Numbered from the stretch's first letter, positions 9,578-19,700 are shown. The stretch is 64,000 nucleotides of DNA from Vibrio sp. CB1-14 (GCF_040412085.2 NZ_CP115920.1:2294001-2358000); one strand, 5' to 3'. A program made the numbers and translations. The notes: a model not told the origin generated them from the sequence alone.

Positions 9578-10373
9578 GTCTTTAGCAGCGCTGTCTCACG
9601 CTCAGGCAAAAGAGATCCAATGGCTACTAACAGATGTCGATGATACTTTGACTTGGCAGGGGCAACTCCCGCCAGAATCACTCGATGCTTTATCGAAACT
9701 GCAAAAAGCAGGCATTAACGTTGTCGCCGTAACAGGTGCGTGTGCTGGTTGGTGTGACCAAATTGCGAAACTGTGGCCGCTTCACGGTGTCATTGGCGAA
9801 AATGGCGCTTTTTGGATGCAAAAAAAACAGTCTGGGTTCCAGACTCAGTCACTCAGCCCAATGCTCACGATGCGAGCTCAGCAGCAAGCTCTCATTAAAC
9901 AGCTGACACAGCTGCTACGTGACTATCCAGGGATTGGCTTTGCCAGTGATCAGGACTTTCGCTTTTGCGATGTCGCCATTAATCTTAGACAAGATCGCAA
10001 ACCTGTTGAAGCCGATGTTGCAGCAAAACTACTCAGTGACATTTGCCAACTGACATTGAATGGACAGAAGGTGAAAGCCACGCAAAGCTCTATTCACATC
10101 AATGTTTGGGTTGGAGAGCACAATAAGCGTGTATCAAGTGAGCGCTATCTAAAGCAACAGCCAGATTTTGACACTTTGAGTTTGTCTAATGTGGCTTATA
10201 TTGGTGACTCACTCAACGATGAAGCCATGTTTGAGTGGCTGCCGGTGACATTTGGAGTAAACAACATTACGCCTTTGCTAGGAAAACTCAGCACGCCACC
10301 AAGCTTCGTTACGGCGGGTAACGGGGGTTATGGGTTTGCCGAGTTAGCCAAAATCCTCATCAACGCTCGCTAA
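9570..10373 (+). CDS. HAD-superfamily (IIB) phosphatase in the ugp operon
   Basis: The 267-residue protein carries the HAD motifs: DVDDTLTW near residue 22 (nucleophile Asp and general acid Asp), the motif II Thr in [11 protein letters not shown], and the motif IV region [12 protein letters not shown] near residue 210. The type IIB cap lies between motifs II and IV, as in Cof, SPP and MPGP phosphatases. It overlaps ugpC by 8 bp, so it is translationally coupled to the importer. A role removing phosphate from an imported glycerol-phosphate compound is an inference from position; the substrate cannot be read from sequence. Confidence 0.82.
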   Translation: MPKSLAALSHAQAKEIQWLLTDVDDTLTWQGQLPPESLDALSKLQKAGINVVAVTGACAGWCDQIAKLWPLHGVIGENGAFWMQKKQSGFQTQSLSPMLTMRAQQQALIKQLTQLLRDYPGIGFASDQDFRFCDVAINLRQDRKPVEADVAAKLLSDICQLTLNGQKVKATQSSIHINVWVGEHNKRVSSERYLKQQPDFDTLSLSNVAYIGDSLNDEAMFEWLPVTFGVNNITPLLGKLSTPPSFVTAGNGGYGFAELAKILINAR

Positions 10374-10384
10374 GTGGAAACGAA

Positions 10385-10412
10385 AGAGACATCCCGCTGG
10401 ATGTCTCTTTTT
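10385..10412. terminator. bidirectional terminator between the ugp operon and NCS2 permease
   Basis: AGAGACATCC and GGATGTCTCT form a 10-bp stem with a CGCT loop, followed by TTTT on the plus strand; an AAA run on the left gives a short U-tract on the minus strand. It separates two convergent units. Confidence 0.9.
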
Positions 10413-10415
10413 AGA

Positions 10416-11789
10416 TTATGCCTCAGAAGCTTCAACTCGCTTCGGCAACTTTTCCGATTCGGGAAATAGCGATAGCAAGCCAGCCATTGTCAGCGCCGCA
10501 ATACCGGACATAGTGACAGGCGACCCCAAGACGGTCTGCACCAATTTAGGTGCCTCCTTCAATAAGTCTGGAACTAGCATGACGCCTAGCCCTAAACCAA
10601 ATGAGATAGCAATCGTCATAATTTTACGTCTATCGAGTTCTTCATTAGCGATGATTTTAATGCCCGCCGCCGCAACGGTGCCAAACATAACCAGGGTCGC
10701 TCCACCAAGGACAGGTTTAGGAATAGTCATCAATACCGCACCCAGTATAGGGAACATACCAAGCACAAATAAAATCCCAGCAATGAAATAGCCAATGTAT
10801 CGACTAGCAATCCCGGTTAAGTGGATCACGCCATTATTTTGACTGAATGTTGTGTTCGGGAAGGTATTAAATGTCGCAGCAATCAAAGAGTTGATACCGT
10901 CCGCCAAAACGCCACCTTTAATCCGCTGCAGATAACCACTTCCACTAATAGGCTGCTTTGAGAACATACAGTTAGCTGTCAAATCCCCGGTAGACTCGAT
11001 AGCTGTGATCAAATAGATAAACGCAATTGGTACAAAAGCATGCCAATCGAAAGCAAAACCGTATTTAAACGGAACCGGAATACTCAAAAGTGGCTGAGAG
11101 GCAAAATCGACCATCGATGCTTTTCCAATCATCAAAGCCACTAACCAACCGACGAGAAGTCCAACTAAAATTGAGGATAGCCTTACCATAATATTGCGGC
11201 TCATATTGAGCGCTACGATCGTGCCTAGTACTAAGCTGCCTAGTAGAAGATTGGTTGCAGAACCAAAATCCTCTGCACCGACACCACCGGCTATGTCGGT
11301 CACACCCACTTTAATCAAGTAGATACCAATCGTAGTAATCACAATCCCGGTTACAACAGGAGTAATCACTATTTTTAGTTTGTCGATAAATCGTGACAAC
11401 ACTATCTCAACAAAGGCGCCAAAAAAGCAGACTCCGAAAATCGTCGCCAACATTTCATCAGGGCCACCACCATTGGCTTTGACCAAGAACCCCGCACCTA
11501 ACACTGAGCCTAAAAACGCAAAGCTCGTACCTTGGACACAAATCATGCCTGCGCCCACAGGACCTATACGCCTAGCTTGAATAAATGTACCTACGCCCGA
11601 AACCATCAACGCCATACTAATTAAGTAAGGAACGTGCTCGCCCAAACCAAGTACACCGCCGATAATAAGTGTCGGTGTGATAATCCCTACAAAGCTTGCC
11701 AGCACATGCTGCAGCGCCGCATAGCTTGCGGCTTTGACTGACGGTTTATCGTCCAATCCATAAATGAGATCGCCTTTGTCGTGTTCCAT
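10416..11789 (-). CDS. NCS2-family purine (xanthine/uric acid) permease
   Basis: The 457-residue protein has 12-14 hydrophobic segments and the NCS2 signature TFSQNNGVIHLTGIASRYIG, typical of the xanthine/urate branch (XanP, YgfU) rather than of uracil permeases. AALQHVLASFVGIITP at the start and FIYLITAIESTGDLTA in segment 8 carry the conserved His and Glu of the family. It would import a purine base with protons. No purine-catabolism genes are adjacent. The minus-strand AAGGAAGTC ribosome binding site precedes ATG 11789. A TTGTATACAA palindrome lies 25 bp upstream. Confidence 0.88.
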   Translation of the reverse strand: MEHDKGDLIYGLDDKPSVKAASYAALQHVLASFVGIITPTLIIGGVLGLGEHVPYLISMALMVSGVGTFIQARRIGPVGAGMICVQGTSFAFLGSVLGAGFLVKANGGGPDEMLATIFGVCFFGAFVEIVLSRFIDKLKIVITPVVTGIVITTIGIYLIKVGVTDIAGGVGAEDFGSATNLLLGSLVLGTIVALNMSRNIMVRLSSILVGLLVGWLVALMIGKASMVDFASQPLLSIPVPFKYGFAFDWHAFVPIAFIYLITAIESTGDLTANCMFSKQPISGSGYLQRIKGGVLADGINSLIAATFNTFPNTTFSQNNGVIHLTGIASRYIGYFIAGILFVLGMFPILGAVLMTIPKPVLGGATLVMFGTVAAAGIKIIANEELDRRKIMTIAISFGLGLGVMLVPDLLKEAPKLVQTVLGSPVTMSGIAALTMAGLLSLFPESEKLPKRVEASEA

Positions 11790-11813
11790 ATGACTTCCTT
11801 TCTGTATTTTTAA

Positions 11814-11823
11814 TTGTATACAA
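11814..11823. promoter_or_regulatory. palindrome TTGTATACAA, possible repressor site upstream of the permease
   Basis: A perfect 10-bp palindrome lies 25 bp upstream of the NCS2 permease start. Its form is like operators of GntR/FadR-type regulators. No regulator gene is adjacent, and a 10-bp palindrome can arise by chance. Confidence 0.3.
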
Positions 11824-11978
11824 ACCTACGACAGTATGGTGAGCAATATGCGTGCCATGCATGTGAACCCAATAAAGTCAGTAAGTTACAGAAAATCACT
11901 ATCCAAGAATGCACTGAAAAGTTGCATGGTTTTTCTCAATTGATGCAAATATCGACAAACAAATTAACATCTTACTCT

Positions 11979-12006
11979 TTGACTTACACGTGTACGCTGA
12001 TATTCT
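11979..12006 (+). promoter_or_regulatory. desaturase promoter with FabR/DesT-like operator
   Basis: TTGACT (11979-11984) and TATTCT (12001-12006, preceded by TG as an extended -10) are 16 bp apart. Between and overlapping them, the minus strand reads AGCGTACACGTGTAAG (11983-11998), sharing 13 leading bases with the E. coli FabR-type operator AGCGTACACGTGTTCGCT known to me. The position would block RNA polymerase. The match is seen; control by FabR is inferred. Confidence 0.6.
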
Positions 12007-12040
12007 AGCGAACAGTTGTAAGCTTAAATGGAGAGAGTTG

Positions 12041-13180
12041 ATGGATACGGTGAAAAAGCCCCCGGTTATTTGGTTAAATGTGACGATATTTCTAGGTACG
12101 TTTATTTTGGCGACAGTGGGTGTGATTTGGTACGGCATGGTTGAAGGCTACAGCGCAGCTCACTGGGTTTGGCTCGTGATTGCTTTTATATTTTGCGGCA
12201 TGTCAATTACCGCAGGCTATCATCGCCTTTGGTCTCATAAGACCTATCAAGCTCATCGCTCACTAAGACTCCTCTTCGCGATTGGCGGAGCATTTGCGCT
12301 ACAAAACAGTGCGTTACATTGGTCTTCCGACCATCGGGTTCATCACAAGCATGTCGATAACAACGACAAAGATCCCTATTCTGCCAAGCGCGGTTTCTGG
12401 TACTCACACATAGGTTGGATGCTTCGAGAATATCAAGCTGAGCGCTACGAAGACTACAGAAACTGTCGCGACCTACAAAAAGACTCGATTGTAATGTGGC
12501 AACACAAGCATTATGTATTACTGGCTCTGGCGACGAACTTTGGTATCCCTCTAGCCCTAGGGCTTTGGTACGGTGACGTTTTGGGCTTTTTGTTGATTGT
12601 TGGCGCTTTACGTTTAGTACTCAGTCACCACACCACCTTTTTTATTAACTCTCTGGCGCATATCTGGGGCTCTCAACCATACACCAGTAAAAACACGGCT
12701 AGAGACAATGGTATTTTGGCCTTTTTCACTTTTGGGGAGGGTTACCACAATTTCCATCACATTTTCGAGCACGACTACCGCAATGGCATTCGCTGGTGGC
12801 AATTCGATCCTACCAAATGGTTGATTCGTTCTTGCGCGAGCTTAGGTCTAACCTCAAACCTAAAAACCGTGTCAGCATACCGAATAGAGAAAGCGAGGTT
12901 AATTCAGACCATGGCAAACGCTAAAGACAAAATATTTACTTTGCCCAATGCCGACCAGCTCCAAGCAGCCTTAGAGCAAGAGTTTCAGTTACTGCTAAGT
13001 AAGTTGACGGAATACGATCAATTGCGAAGCCAGGTTATCGACTCAGCGAAATCCAGCGTAAAAGAAAAATATGAGGAAGCACTTCTGCGTGTCCGACTCG
13101 AGCAGCTCGATTTAAACCTAAAAGAGCATAAGAAGCGTTGGCGGCAAATTGTTTCCAACCCACGCCTTGTGCTGAGCTAA
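12041..13180 (+). CDS. acyl-CoA delta-9-type fatty acid desaturase
   Basis: This membrane di-iron desaturase introduces a double bond into acyl-CoA. The three histidine boxes are present: HRLWSH at 61-66, HRVHHKH at 98-104 and HNFHH at 236-240, with the extra NSLAH ligand at 203-207 typical of stearoyl-CoA desaturases. Four hydrophobic segments flank them. The ATG at 12041 follows GGAGAG; an upstream in-frame ATG at 11990 lies inside the promoter and is rejected. After the catalytic part, residues 295-370 form a charged, heptad-rich, probably coiled-coil extension. A FabR-like operator overlaps the promoter, suggesting control by the unsaturated/saturated acyl balance. Confidence 0.9.
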   Translation: MDTVKKPPVIWLNVTIFLGTFILATVGVIWYGMVEGYSAAHWVWLVIAFIFCGMSITAGYHRLWSHKTYQAHRSLRLLFAIGGAFALQNSALHWSSDHRVHHKHVDNNDKDPYSAKRGFWYSHIGWMLREYQAERYEDYRNCRDLQKDSIVMWQHKHYVLLALATNFGIPLALGLWYGDVLGFLLIVGALRLVLSHHTTFFINSLAHIWGSQPYTSKNTARDNGILAFFTFGEGYHNFHHIFEHDYRNGIRWWQFDPTKWLIRSCASLGLTSNLKTVSAYRIEKARLIQTMANAKDKIFTLPNADQLQAALEQEFQLLLSKLTEYDQLRSQVIDSAKSSVKEKYEEALLRVRLEQLDLNLKEHKKRWRQIVSNPRLVLS

Positions 13181-13221
13181 TAACAGCTCCTTTAATTAGG
13201 CTTCAATTTTATTGACAGTGA

Positions 13222-13248
13222 GCGAGCACGTCCCCGTGCTCGCCTTTT
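13222..13248 (+). terminator. terminator after the desaturase gene
   Basis: GCGAGCACG and CGTGCTCGC form a 9-bp GC-rich stem with a TCCC loop, followed by CTTTTT. It lies 40 bp after the desaturase stop. Confidence 0.92.
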
Positions 13249-13276
13249 TATATAATCGTGGTTCAATTCTTCAGCC

Positions 13277-14488
13277 ATGATTATTATGCAAAAAAACAGC
13301 CTTTGGCAGTTCTCTCAAGCCTCTATGGGTATTGTCCAGTGGATTGGTGTCGCGATCATCATCGCCCCAGTTATTTTGTCTCGTACCGGCAGTGCGATTT
13401 TAGTGGGTCAAGTGATGCTCATTCTTGGGCTCGTTGGACTAATTGCCCCCCTACTGGGTGCTATGGCTGATCGCTTTTCATGGCACAGGCAACTGCACTT
13501 CTTCGCCCTTACCTGCCACTGTATAGCGCTATTGCTACTGCTCTGGGCAAGTCAGACTGTATGGTATTATTGGCTGATTGCTATTTTGGTGGGATTAGGC
13601 AGCAACCTCATTCTTATTCTAAACCCGACATTTGCGCTCAAACTGAATACTCGACCGGCGATGCAAACTCGAGCGCTCAAACGCCTATTCCAGATCCAAA
13701 TGTTGGGTGTCGCTATTGCTGGGGTATCCGTCGGAACACTCAACTATTTTGGTTTGTCGCAAACGGTGCAAATTGTGTCGCTCATTGTGTTTGATTTTGC
13801 TTTGCTCATACTCATCGCGATTGCTCCACCTGCTGACATCAATTTTGAACTAGCTCATGACGAAGAAGCAGTATCGCAAACCCGTAAGCCATCTGCTGCA
13901 ATTTGGTTTGGCTTCGTTTTGTGCGTTGCACTGTCGATGTTTATCGGCTCCAATATGGTTGAACTTGGCCCCGTCATCATTGAACAAGCGTTTGGAGTCA
14001 GCGTTGCAAGTAGTGCATTTGGAATGGCAATAGCAGCCATGGTCACGCTGGTTTCTCTGGCGCCAGCGGGTAAGTGGATGGAAAAGCATGGCTCTCAAGC
14101 GCTTTGGCTGGTCACCATTCTTATCAACCTGTTTGTTGCAGCTGTCATGTGGGGAATGTATGGCAATCACGTCGTAACGATACTGCCTCTTTCTCTTATC
14201 TTACTCTCAATCATAAATGGCGCTTGGAATGACATTTCCATCGCAGCGCTCGCGGATCAAATTAGCCCTTATTCTCCTGCAACGTCACAAGGTTATATGG
14301 CCGCTGCAGTATCACTGGGATTTTCGGCAGGCACTTACTGTGTAGGAGTACTGATTGATGCGAAAAACATATTAGGCGTGATGAATTTCTTATTGATCAG
14401 TGGTGTCGTCATTACAGTATTGGCACTGATCATTATTGGACTTAGGCGCAAGCAGCAAGCTGTTGTCGCAACGAGCAGTCATTCTTAG
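13277..14488 (+). CDS. major facilitator superfamily transporter
   Basis: The 403-residue protein has twelve hydrophobic segments and the MFS motif A in the loop between segments 2 and 3 (APLLGAMADRFSWHRQ). Its second half starts after a charged central loop near residue 205. It resembles drug- or metabolite-efflux MFS proteins, but nothing in sequence or context fixes the substrate. Two start codons three residues apart (13277 and 13286) are possible; neither has a strong ribosome binding site. It stands alone between two unrelated units. Confidence 0.82.
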   Translation: MIIMQKNSLWQFSQASMGIVQWIGVAIIIAPVILSRTGSAILVGQVMLILGLVGLIAPLLGAMADRFSWHRQLHFFALTCHCIALLLLLWASQTVWYYWLIAILVGLGSNLILILNPTFALKLNTRPAMQTRALKRLFQIQMLGVAIAGVSVGTLNYFGLSQTVQIVSLIVFDFALLILIAIAPPADINFELAHDEEAVSQTRKPSAAIWFGFVLCVALSMFIGSNMVELGPVIIEQAFGVSVASSAFGMAIAAMVTLVSLAPAGKWMEKHGSQALWLVTILINLFVAAVMWGMYGNHVVTILPLSLILLSIINGAWNDISIAALADQISPYSPATSQGYMAAAVSLGFSAGTYCVGVLIDAKNILGVMNFLLISGVVITVLALIIIGLRRKQQAVVATSSHS

Positions 14489-14543
14489 CGGATTCCTCGC
14501 GCTCAGGCAGTAACGCACTAATAACTAGACTCTAATGATTAGT

Positions 14544-15497
14544 TTAAATCACTGACGTTTTATTTCTGCCAAGCTCTTTAGATTGATAAAGAGCTTTGTC
14601 GGCTCGCATTAGCCATTGAAGGTGATTGGCATCATCGGTACGACACTCAGTAATACCCAGACTAATGGTATAATTAAGCTCATTGCCAGAGAGCACCACG
14701 GGTGTCTGCTCAATATTTTTCCTAAGGCGCTCAGCAAAGTACATCGCCTGGTCGGCTGTGGTACCTGACAGCAATACTGCAAATTCTTCACCGCCGTAAC
14801 GACCACACACGTCGGTACCGCGAGCAGCTTTCATCAATTGTTTGGCGGTTTCTTTGATCACCTTATCGCCTAACGCATGGCCATAGGTGTCGTTTACTTT
14901 CTTAAAGCGGTCGATATCGAACATCACCAGTGAAGAGACTTGTCCTGTGGTCTGCACCAAGTGGAACTCATCTACAAAGTTGGCTTCCCAAAAAGCGCGA
15001 TTAAACAGTCCTGTTAGGCCATCGGTACGGCCAATCTCGGTGAGTTTTTCGTTTGAGCGCTTTAGGTGCATTTTACTCTTGGCTACGTCGCTTACGTCTT
15101 GAAGCATAATCGCAAAGTGCGTCACATCGCCGGTCGGTGATTTCAACGGAGTAATCACCATGTTCTGGTACATTTTCAGTAAACCTTGGGAGACGGGTGA
15201 AAAGTTTTTGAACTCGAATACAACCGGTCTATCTTCCCAGTTTGAAAACCCTCGAGTCTTCAGTTTACTTGCGGACTCTAACTTTGCACGTAGCCAACTT
15301 TCCGGTAAATCTGGACAACTGTGGAATAGACTCTTCCCCATAATAGCTTCAGCATGAATACCGCTGTAGTTCTGCATAAAGCTATTCCACGCACAGACAC
15401 GATAATCACGATCAATCACCACAAGCCCTGCATCCAAAGTATCCAGTAGTTGCATTGTCCAATGAAAATCGGAGAGATCTAAGGTCATGGTTGTCAT
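14544..15497 (-). CDS. PAS-GGDEF diguanylate cyclase
   Basis: Residues 10-130 form a PAS sensor domain (LDTLDAGLVVIDRDYRVCAWN) with a PAC-like end. Residues 155-317 form a GGDEF domain with DGLTGLFNRAFW, FDIDRFKKVNDTYGH and the active-site motif GGEEF. An RxxD inhibitory I-site (RGTD) sits at the usual distance before GGEEF, so product inhibition by cyclic-di-GMP is expected. No membrane segment or signal peptide is seen. It overlaps the end of the response-regulator gene by 4 bp (ATGA), so the two are translationally coupled and probably form one signalling pathway. Confidence 0.9.
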   Translation of the reverse strand: MTTMTLDLSDFHWTMQLLDTLDAGLVVIDRDYRVCAWNSFMQNYSGIHAEAIMGKSLFHSCPDLPESWLRAKLESASKLKTRGFSNWEDRPVVFEFKNFSPVSQGLLKMYQNMVITPLKSPTGDVTHFAIMLQDVSDVAKSKMHLKRSNEKLTEIGRTDGLTGLFNRAFWEANFVDEFHLVQTTGQVSSLVMFDIDRFKKVNDTYGHALGDKVIKETAKQLMKAARGTDVCGRYGGEEFAVLLSGTTADQAMYFAERLRKNIEQTPVVLSGNELNYTISLGITECRTDDANHLQWLMRADKALYQSKELGRNKTSVI

Positions 15498-16468
15498 TGT
15501 AGAAGCTCCATTTGACGACGAATGATATCCACGGACTCTTCATCAAACATAAACAGTACCGAACAAAACAGATCTAACGCTTCAGCATCATAGGTGTACT
15601 CAACCGTGAACACGTGCTCGTTATCACTTAACATCGAATTATCTGGACTAAAATCGGTGATTCTCAGTGGCTCACGAAGCGAAAACTCCAGGCACAGCTG
15701 CTCAGATAGAGAAACCAAAAAAGACGACACGAGCACGTTCACTAAATTGACGACGACTTCATCATTTGAAACATCGCCATCCGAGAAACCAAGACGCTCC
15801 CCAATCTGACTAATCGAGTCCCCTTCAATACACACTAAGGCCTCACCATGAAGGCCACCGCCAACAAACCTTTGCGCGGCTGCACAGCTGTTGTCTCGTG
15901 TCAGCGTATCTTGGATCATCATTGTTAATTCACTAAACGACAGCTCACCAACCGTCGGTACGGGGAGGATAATAAACTCTTTGAGCAACGTGGATATTGT
16001 TGCCGCTCCGGCACCAAGAGCAATATTGGACGTCTCCTGAAATCGCTCAAACATCTGAGCTTTAGAAAACTGAGCGCCAACAGAGGCTGGGCGGTTGAAA
16101 GGTAAATGTAAATCATCAAACAGCGGTGTCGCTACTTCTGGCGTTAACGGCTTTTGTATAAAGGCATACGCCCCAAGCTCAAAACAACGCTCTTGCGCCA
16201 TTTCTTGAATATCACCAGACACCATGACGACTTTTGAACGACACTCGCGCTGACGCAATATTTCGAGAACCTCAAAACCATCCATACCCGGCATAGTAAT
16301 GTCGAGAAATACGACATCTATCGACTGATTGTCGATAATTTCAATGGCTTCATGCCCATTTGCGGCAAACACAATTTCGCCTGCGAAACTCGCATCAATA
16401 CAGCTTGCTAAACTTTTTCGCGCAACCTTGGAGTCATCGCATATTAGTATTTGCATGAACCTATTCAA
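15494..16468 (-). CDS. response regulator with CheC/CheX-like output domain
   Basis: Residues 5-120 are a receiver domain with the acidic pocket (ICDDS), phosphoacceptor Asp in VVFLDITMPGMDGFE, and KPLTP Lys. The remaining 190 residues resemble CheC-type phosphatases in layout (ELSFSELTMMIQDTL and SNDEVVVNLVNVLVSSFL), though the canonical E-x-x-N motif is not clean. The start may be the ATG at 16468 or the one at 16456 just before the receiver. Coupling to the diguanylate cyclase suggests the pair links phosphorelay to cyclic-di-GMP; no histidine kinase is adjacent. Confidence 0.85.
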   Translation of the reverse strand: MNRFMQILICDDSKVARKSLASCIDASFAGEIVFAANGHEAIEIIDNQSIDVVFLDITMPGMDGFEVLEILRQRECRSKVVMVSGDIQEMAQERCFELGAYAFIQKPLTPEVATPLFDDLHLPFNRPASVGAQFSKAQMFERFQETSNIALGAGAATISTLLKEFIILPVPTVGELSFSELTMMIQDTLTRDNSCAAAQRFVGGGLHGEALVCIEGDSISQIGERLGFSDGDVSNDEVVVNLVNVLVSSFLVSLSEQLCLEFSLREPLRITDFSPDNSMLSDNEHVFTVEYTYDAEALDLFCSVLFMFDEESVDIIRRQMELLQ

Positions 16469-16736
16469 ATTCTTGATAAATCACCCAAAACTATCTAAAC
16501 AGAATTTCATCTTGGAAGCTAGGGGAATTCTGAACCGAAATCACACTTTTATCGTTAATTGCGAGAAGGACTAAGTTACTGTTCAATAAAGGGATGTATG
16601 AGCCAATCTAGCTCGCAAAAATATGACCTAACGCTCATATTGTAGGGAGTATAGAACATCAATCCTAATGGGAAACAATTATAAAATTCAGAGGGTTAAA
16701 CAACCTATTTGATCATACTTTTAACTCAAGTTAGAT
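16469..16736. other. gene-free region upstream of the response regulator
   Basis: About 270 AT-rich bases with no credible coding sequence. It should contain the minus-strand promoter of the response-regulator/cyclase operon, but I could not fix its boxes. A 12-bp sequence, CTCAAGTTAGAT, occurs at 16725 and again at 16788 at the end of the RND gene. Confidence 0.5.
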
Positions 16737-16772
16737 AAAAAAGACTTGGTACTACTCAAATAGTACCAAGTC
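16737..16772 (-). terminator. terminator of the RND pump operon
   Basis: GACTTGGTACTA pairs with TAGTACCAAGTC in a perfect 12-bp stem with a 6-base loop. On the minus strand it is followed by six T. It lies 22 bp after the RND stop. Confidence 0.93.
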
Positions 16773-16793
16773 ATAATAAGACAACAGCTCAAG

Positions 16794-19700
16794 TTAGATC
16801 GGTTTGACCCTATGGAATATCCGATACAACACCGGAACCACAATCAGAGTAAGTACCGTCGCAAAACCCAACCCAAACATGATCGTTACCGCCATTGGTT
16901 TAAAGAAAATATCCGGTAGCAGAGGAATCATACCCAGTATGGTTGTGATCGCCGCCATACAAACCGGACGCACACGACTTAATGCAGCATCGACCACAGC
17001 CAAATACGGCTCTTTGCCCGACTTCATCTCAATCTCAATTTGATCCAGCAGTACGATACCATTTTTCAATAGCATCCCTGACAAGCTCAAAAATCCAAGC
17101 AATGCCATAAAGCCAAACGGCGTATTGAGTGCCAACAACCCAGTCGTGACCCCAATTACTGCGAGTGGCACAGTAAACCAGACAATCAATGCCTCTTTCA
17201 CGGCGTTGAACAAGAAAATGGTGATTAAGAACATGAATAGGTAGCCAAGCGGCATGGTCTGGAATAACGACTCCTGCGCATCACCTGAAGACTCATACTC
17301 ACCACCCCACTCTAACGAGTAACCTGGCGGTAATTCTATCGCTTCAATCTGAGGTTGCAGACGTTTTTGTAACGTTGCTGCCGTCTCTTCTCCAAGCAGG
17401 TCAGGATCCGCCATAATGGTCAGCATACGCTTACGGTTTTTACGCACGATGATTGGATCTTCCCATCGAGTATCGTAACCCTGAGTCACTTGCTGGAACG
17501 GTATAAACTCGCTAAGTGCTGGACTCCAGATCATCATGCCTTCAATGTTGCGGATATCCACACGCTCTTCATCTGGCAAACGTGCCACAATCGGCATCAA
17601 GGTTGTGCCATCGCGATACAAACCAACGTTTTTACCTGAGAACGACATCATCAACACATCATCAATATCGGATTTTGTGATGCCGTAACGTCTCGCCTGG
17701 CTTTCATTGAAAATAGGCTCTAACACTTGAGTTCGTTCACGCCAGTCATGTCGAATATTATAAGCGCCAGGATCGGCGTACATGATATCCATCACTTGCG
17801 ATGCAATGCCACGTAGCACGGTTGGATCAGAGCCGATAATGCGCGCCTCTATTTTCGCACCACCGCCAGGACCAAGCTCAATTTGCTTAAGCTTGTAGTT
17901 GATTTCAGGGAATGTCGCATCCAAATACTCTCTGAATCGCTCCATTAAAGAATTCAAGTCTTCATAGCTGTGCACACGCGTGGTGATTTCCCCATAAGCG
18001 GCATAGCTTTTCTCAGGCGCATAAGTCAGCATGAAACGTTGCAAGCCTTTGCCCGCAGTCGTCGTGATGTGGTCCGTTTCTGGCTGGTCAGCAATCCATG
18101 CCTCTATCGCTTTGAGCTTAGTGTTCGTTGCACGAATGTCTGTCCCTTCAGGTAACCATACATCCACTTGGAACATCGGCGTGGTTGAGGCTGGGAAGAA
18201 GGATTGTTTCACCTGAGTAAAGCCGTACAACGCTGCCACCAGTGCCACAACCAATACCACAACAGTCAGCCACGCTCTGTGCATACAAAATTCAAGGAAC
18301 TTACGATACATGACGAAGACAAAGCCGTTATAAGGATCTTTCCCTTCTTCGCCCTCTTTCACCTTTTGACCTCTAAAGAAAATGTCAGCAAAGAATGGCG
18401 TAAGCGAAATCGCGGTGAACCAACTGAGCATTAGAGAAATCAATAGCACCGAGAACAAGGTGCCACAGTACTCACCAGTTGAGTCTTCGGAAAGACCAAT
18501 AGGCGCAAAGGCTGTTACCGCAATCACGGTTGCACCAAGAAGCGGCCACTTGGTTTGAGTGACGATGTCTGTTGCCGCTTGTAGTCTCGTTCGCCCTTTT
18601 TGCGTCCCTATGAGTATCCCTTCGACCACCACAATGGCATTATCCACCAGCATCCCTAACGCAATAACAAGCGCTCCAAGTGAGATACGTTGCAAATCGA
18701 TGGCCATGTACTGCATGAAAATAAAGGTGCCAAATACCGTGAGCAGCAATATCAAACCAATCAACAACCCAGAGCGCAGCCCCATAAAGAACAGCAGTAC
18801 AATGATTACGATAGCAACCGCCTGCCCCAGACTCACCACAAAGCCACGAACCGATTTATCCACCTCTTTGGGCTGGCTATACACTTCGTTTATCTCAATA
18901 CCAACAGGCTGCTGAAACTTAAGCTCAGCAAGCCTGCGATACAAGCGATCGCCCACTTCCACCACGTTAACGCCGGTCGCGAAAGAGATACCGACGTTTA
19001 GCGCAACGTCACCGTTGTAAGTAATGATATTGCTGGGTACTTCTATAAAGCCGCGTTTTATTTCCGCTACGTCTTTTAAGAAGATGAGACCTTGCGCGCC
19101 CCCTTCCGTCAAAATCAAATCGCCAAGCTCGGAGACATCAGTAAACTCGCCCGTTGGCTGGATACGAATATATTTATCACCAATCCGTGTAGCCCCGGCA
19201 TTGGAGACGATGTTCTGAGTTTGTAGGAGATTGAAAATGGTGCTCGGCGCGATACCCAAGGCACTAATGCGCTTAATGGAGATCTCGATAAAGACCTGCT
19301 CTTGCTGATCGCCTGTGACCGAGACTTTGCTTACGCCATCCACTAACTCGAGCTCTCGGCGTAGATAGTCCACATAGTCGAGAAGTTCTTTGTAGTTATA
19401 ACCTTCGCCCGTTAACGCAAACAAGACACCATATACATCACCAAAGTCATCAATCACTGAAGGTTCATTGACCCCGGGGGGTAACGAGCCCTTCACATCA
19501 TTCACTTTTCGGCGGAGTTCATCCCAGATCTGCGGTAGGTCGTCCGGCCCATAGTTGTTTTTCATGGTGACGGTTATCTGCGACAACCCGCGACTAGAGA
19601 TAGAATTAATCTCGTCGACATAGGTCAGTTGCTGAATTGCTTTCTCGATAGGATACGTTACCTCTTCTTCAACTTGCTGAGGCGTCGCACCCGGGTAGGA

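Noticed and set aside
11790..12040. Purine riboswitch upstream of the NCS2 permease
   Set aside because: The leader is very short on that strand and no conserved purine-aptamer loops were seen.
13258..13794. Alternative frames inside the MFS gene
   Set aside because: They are shadows of the longer frame, which alone encodes twelve membrane helices.
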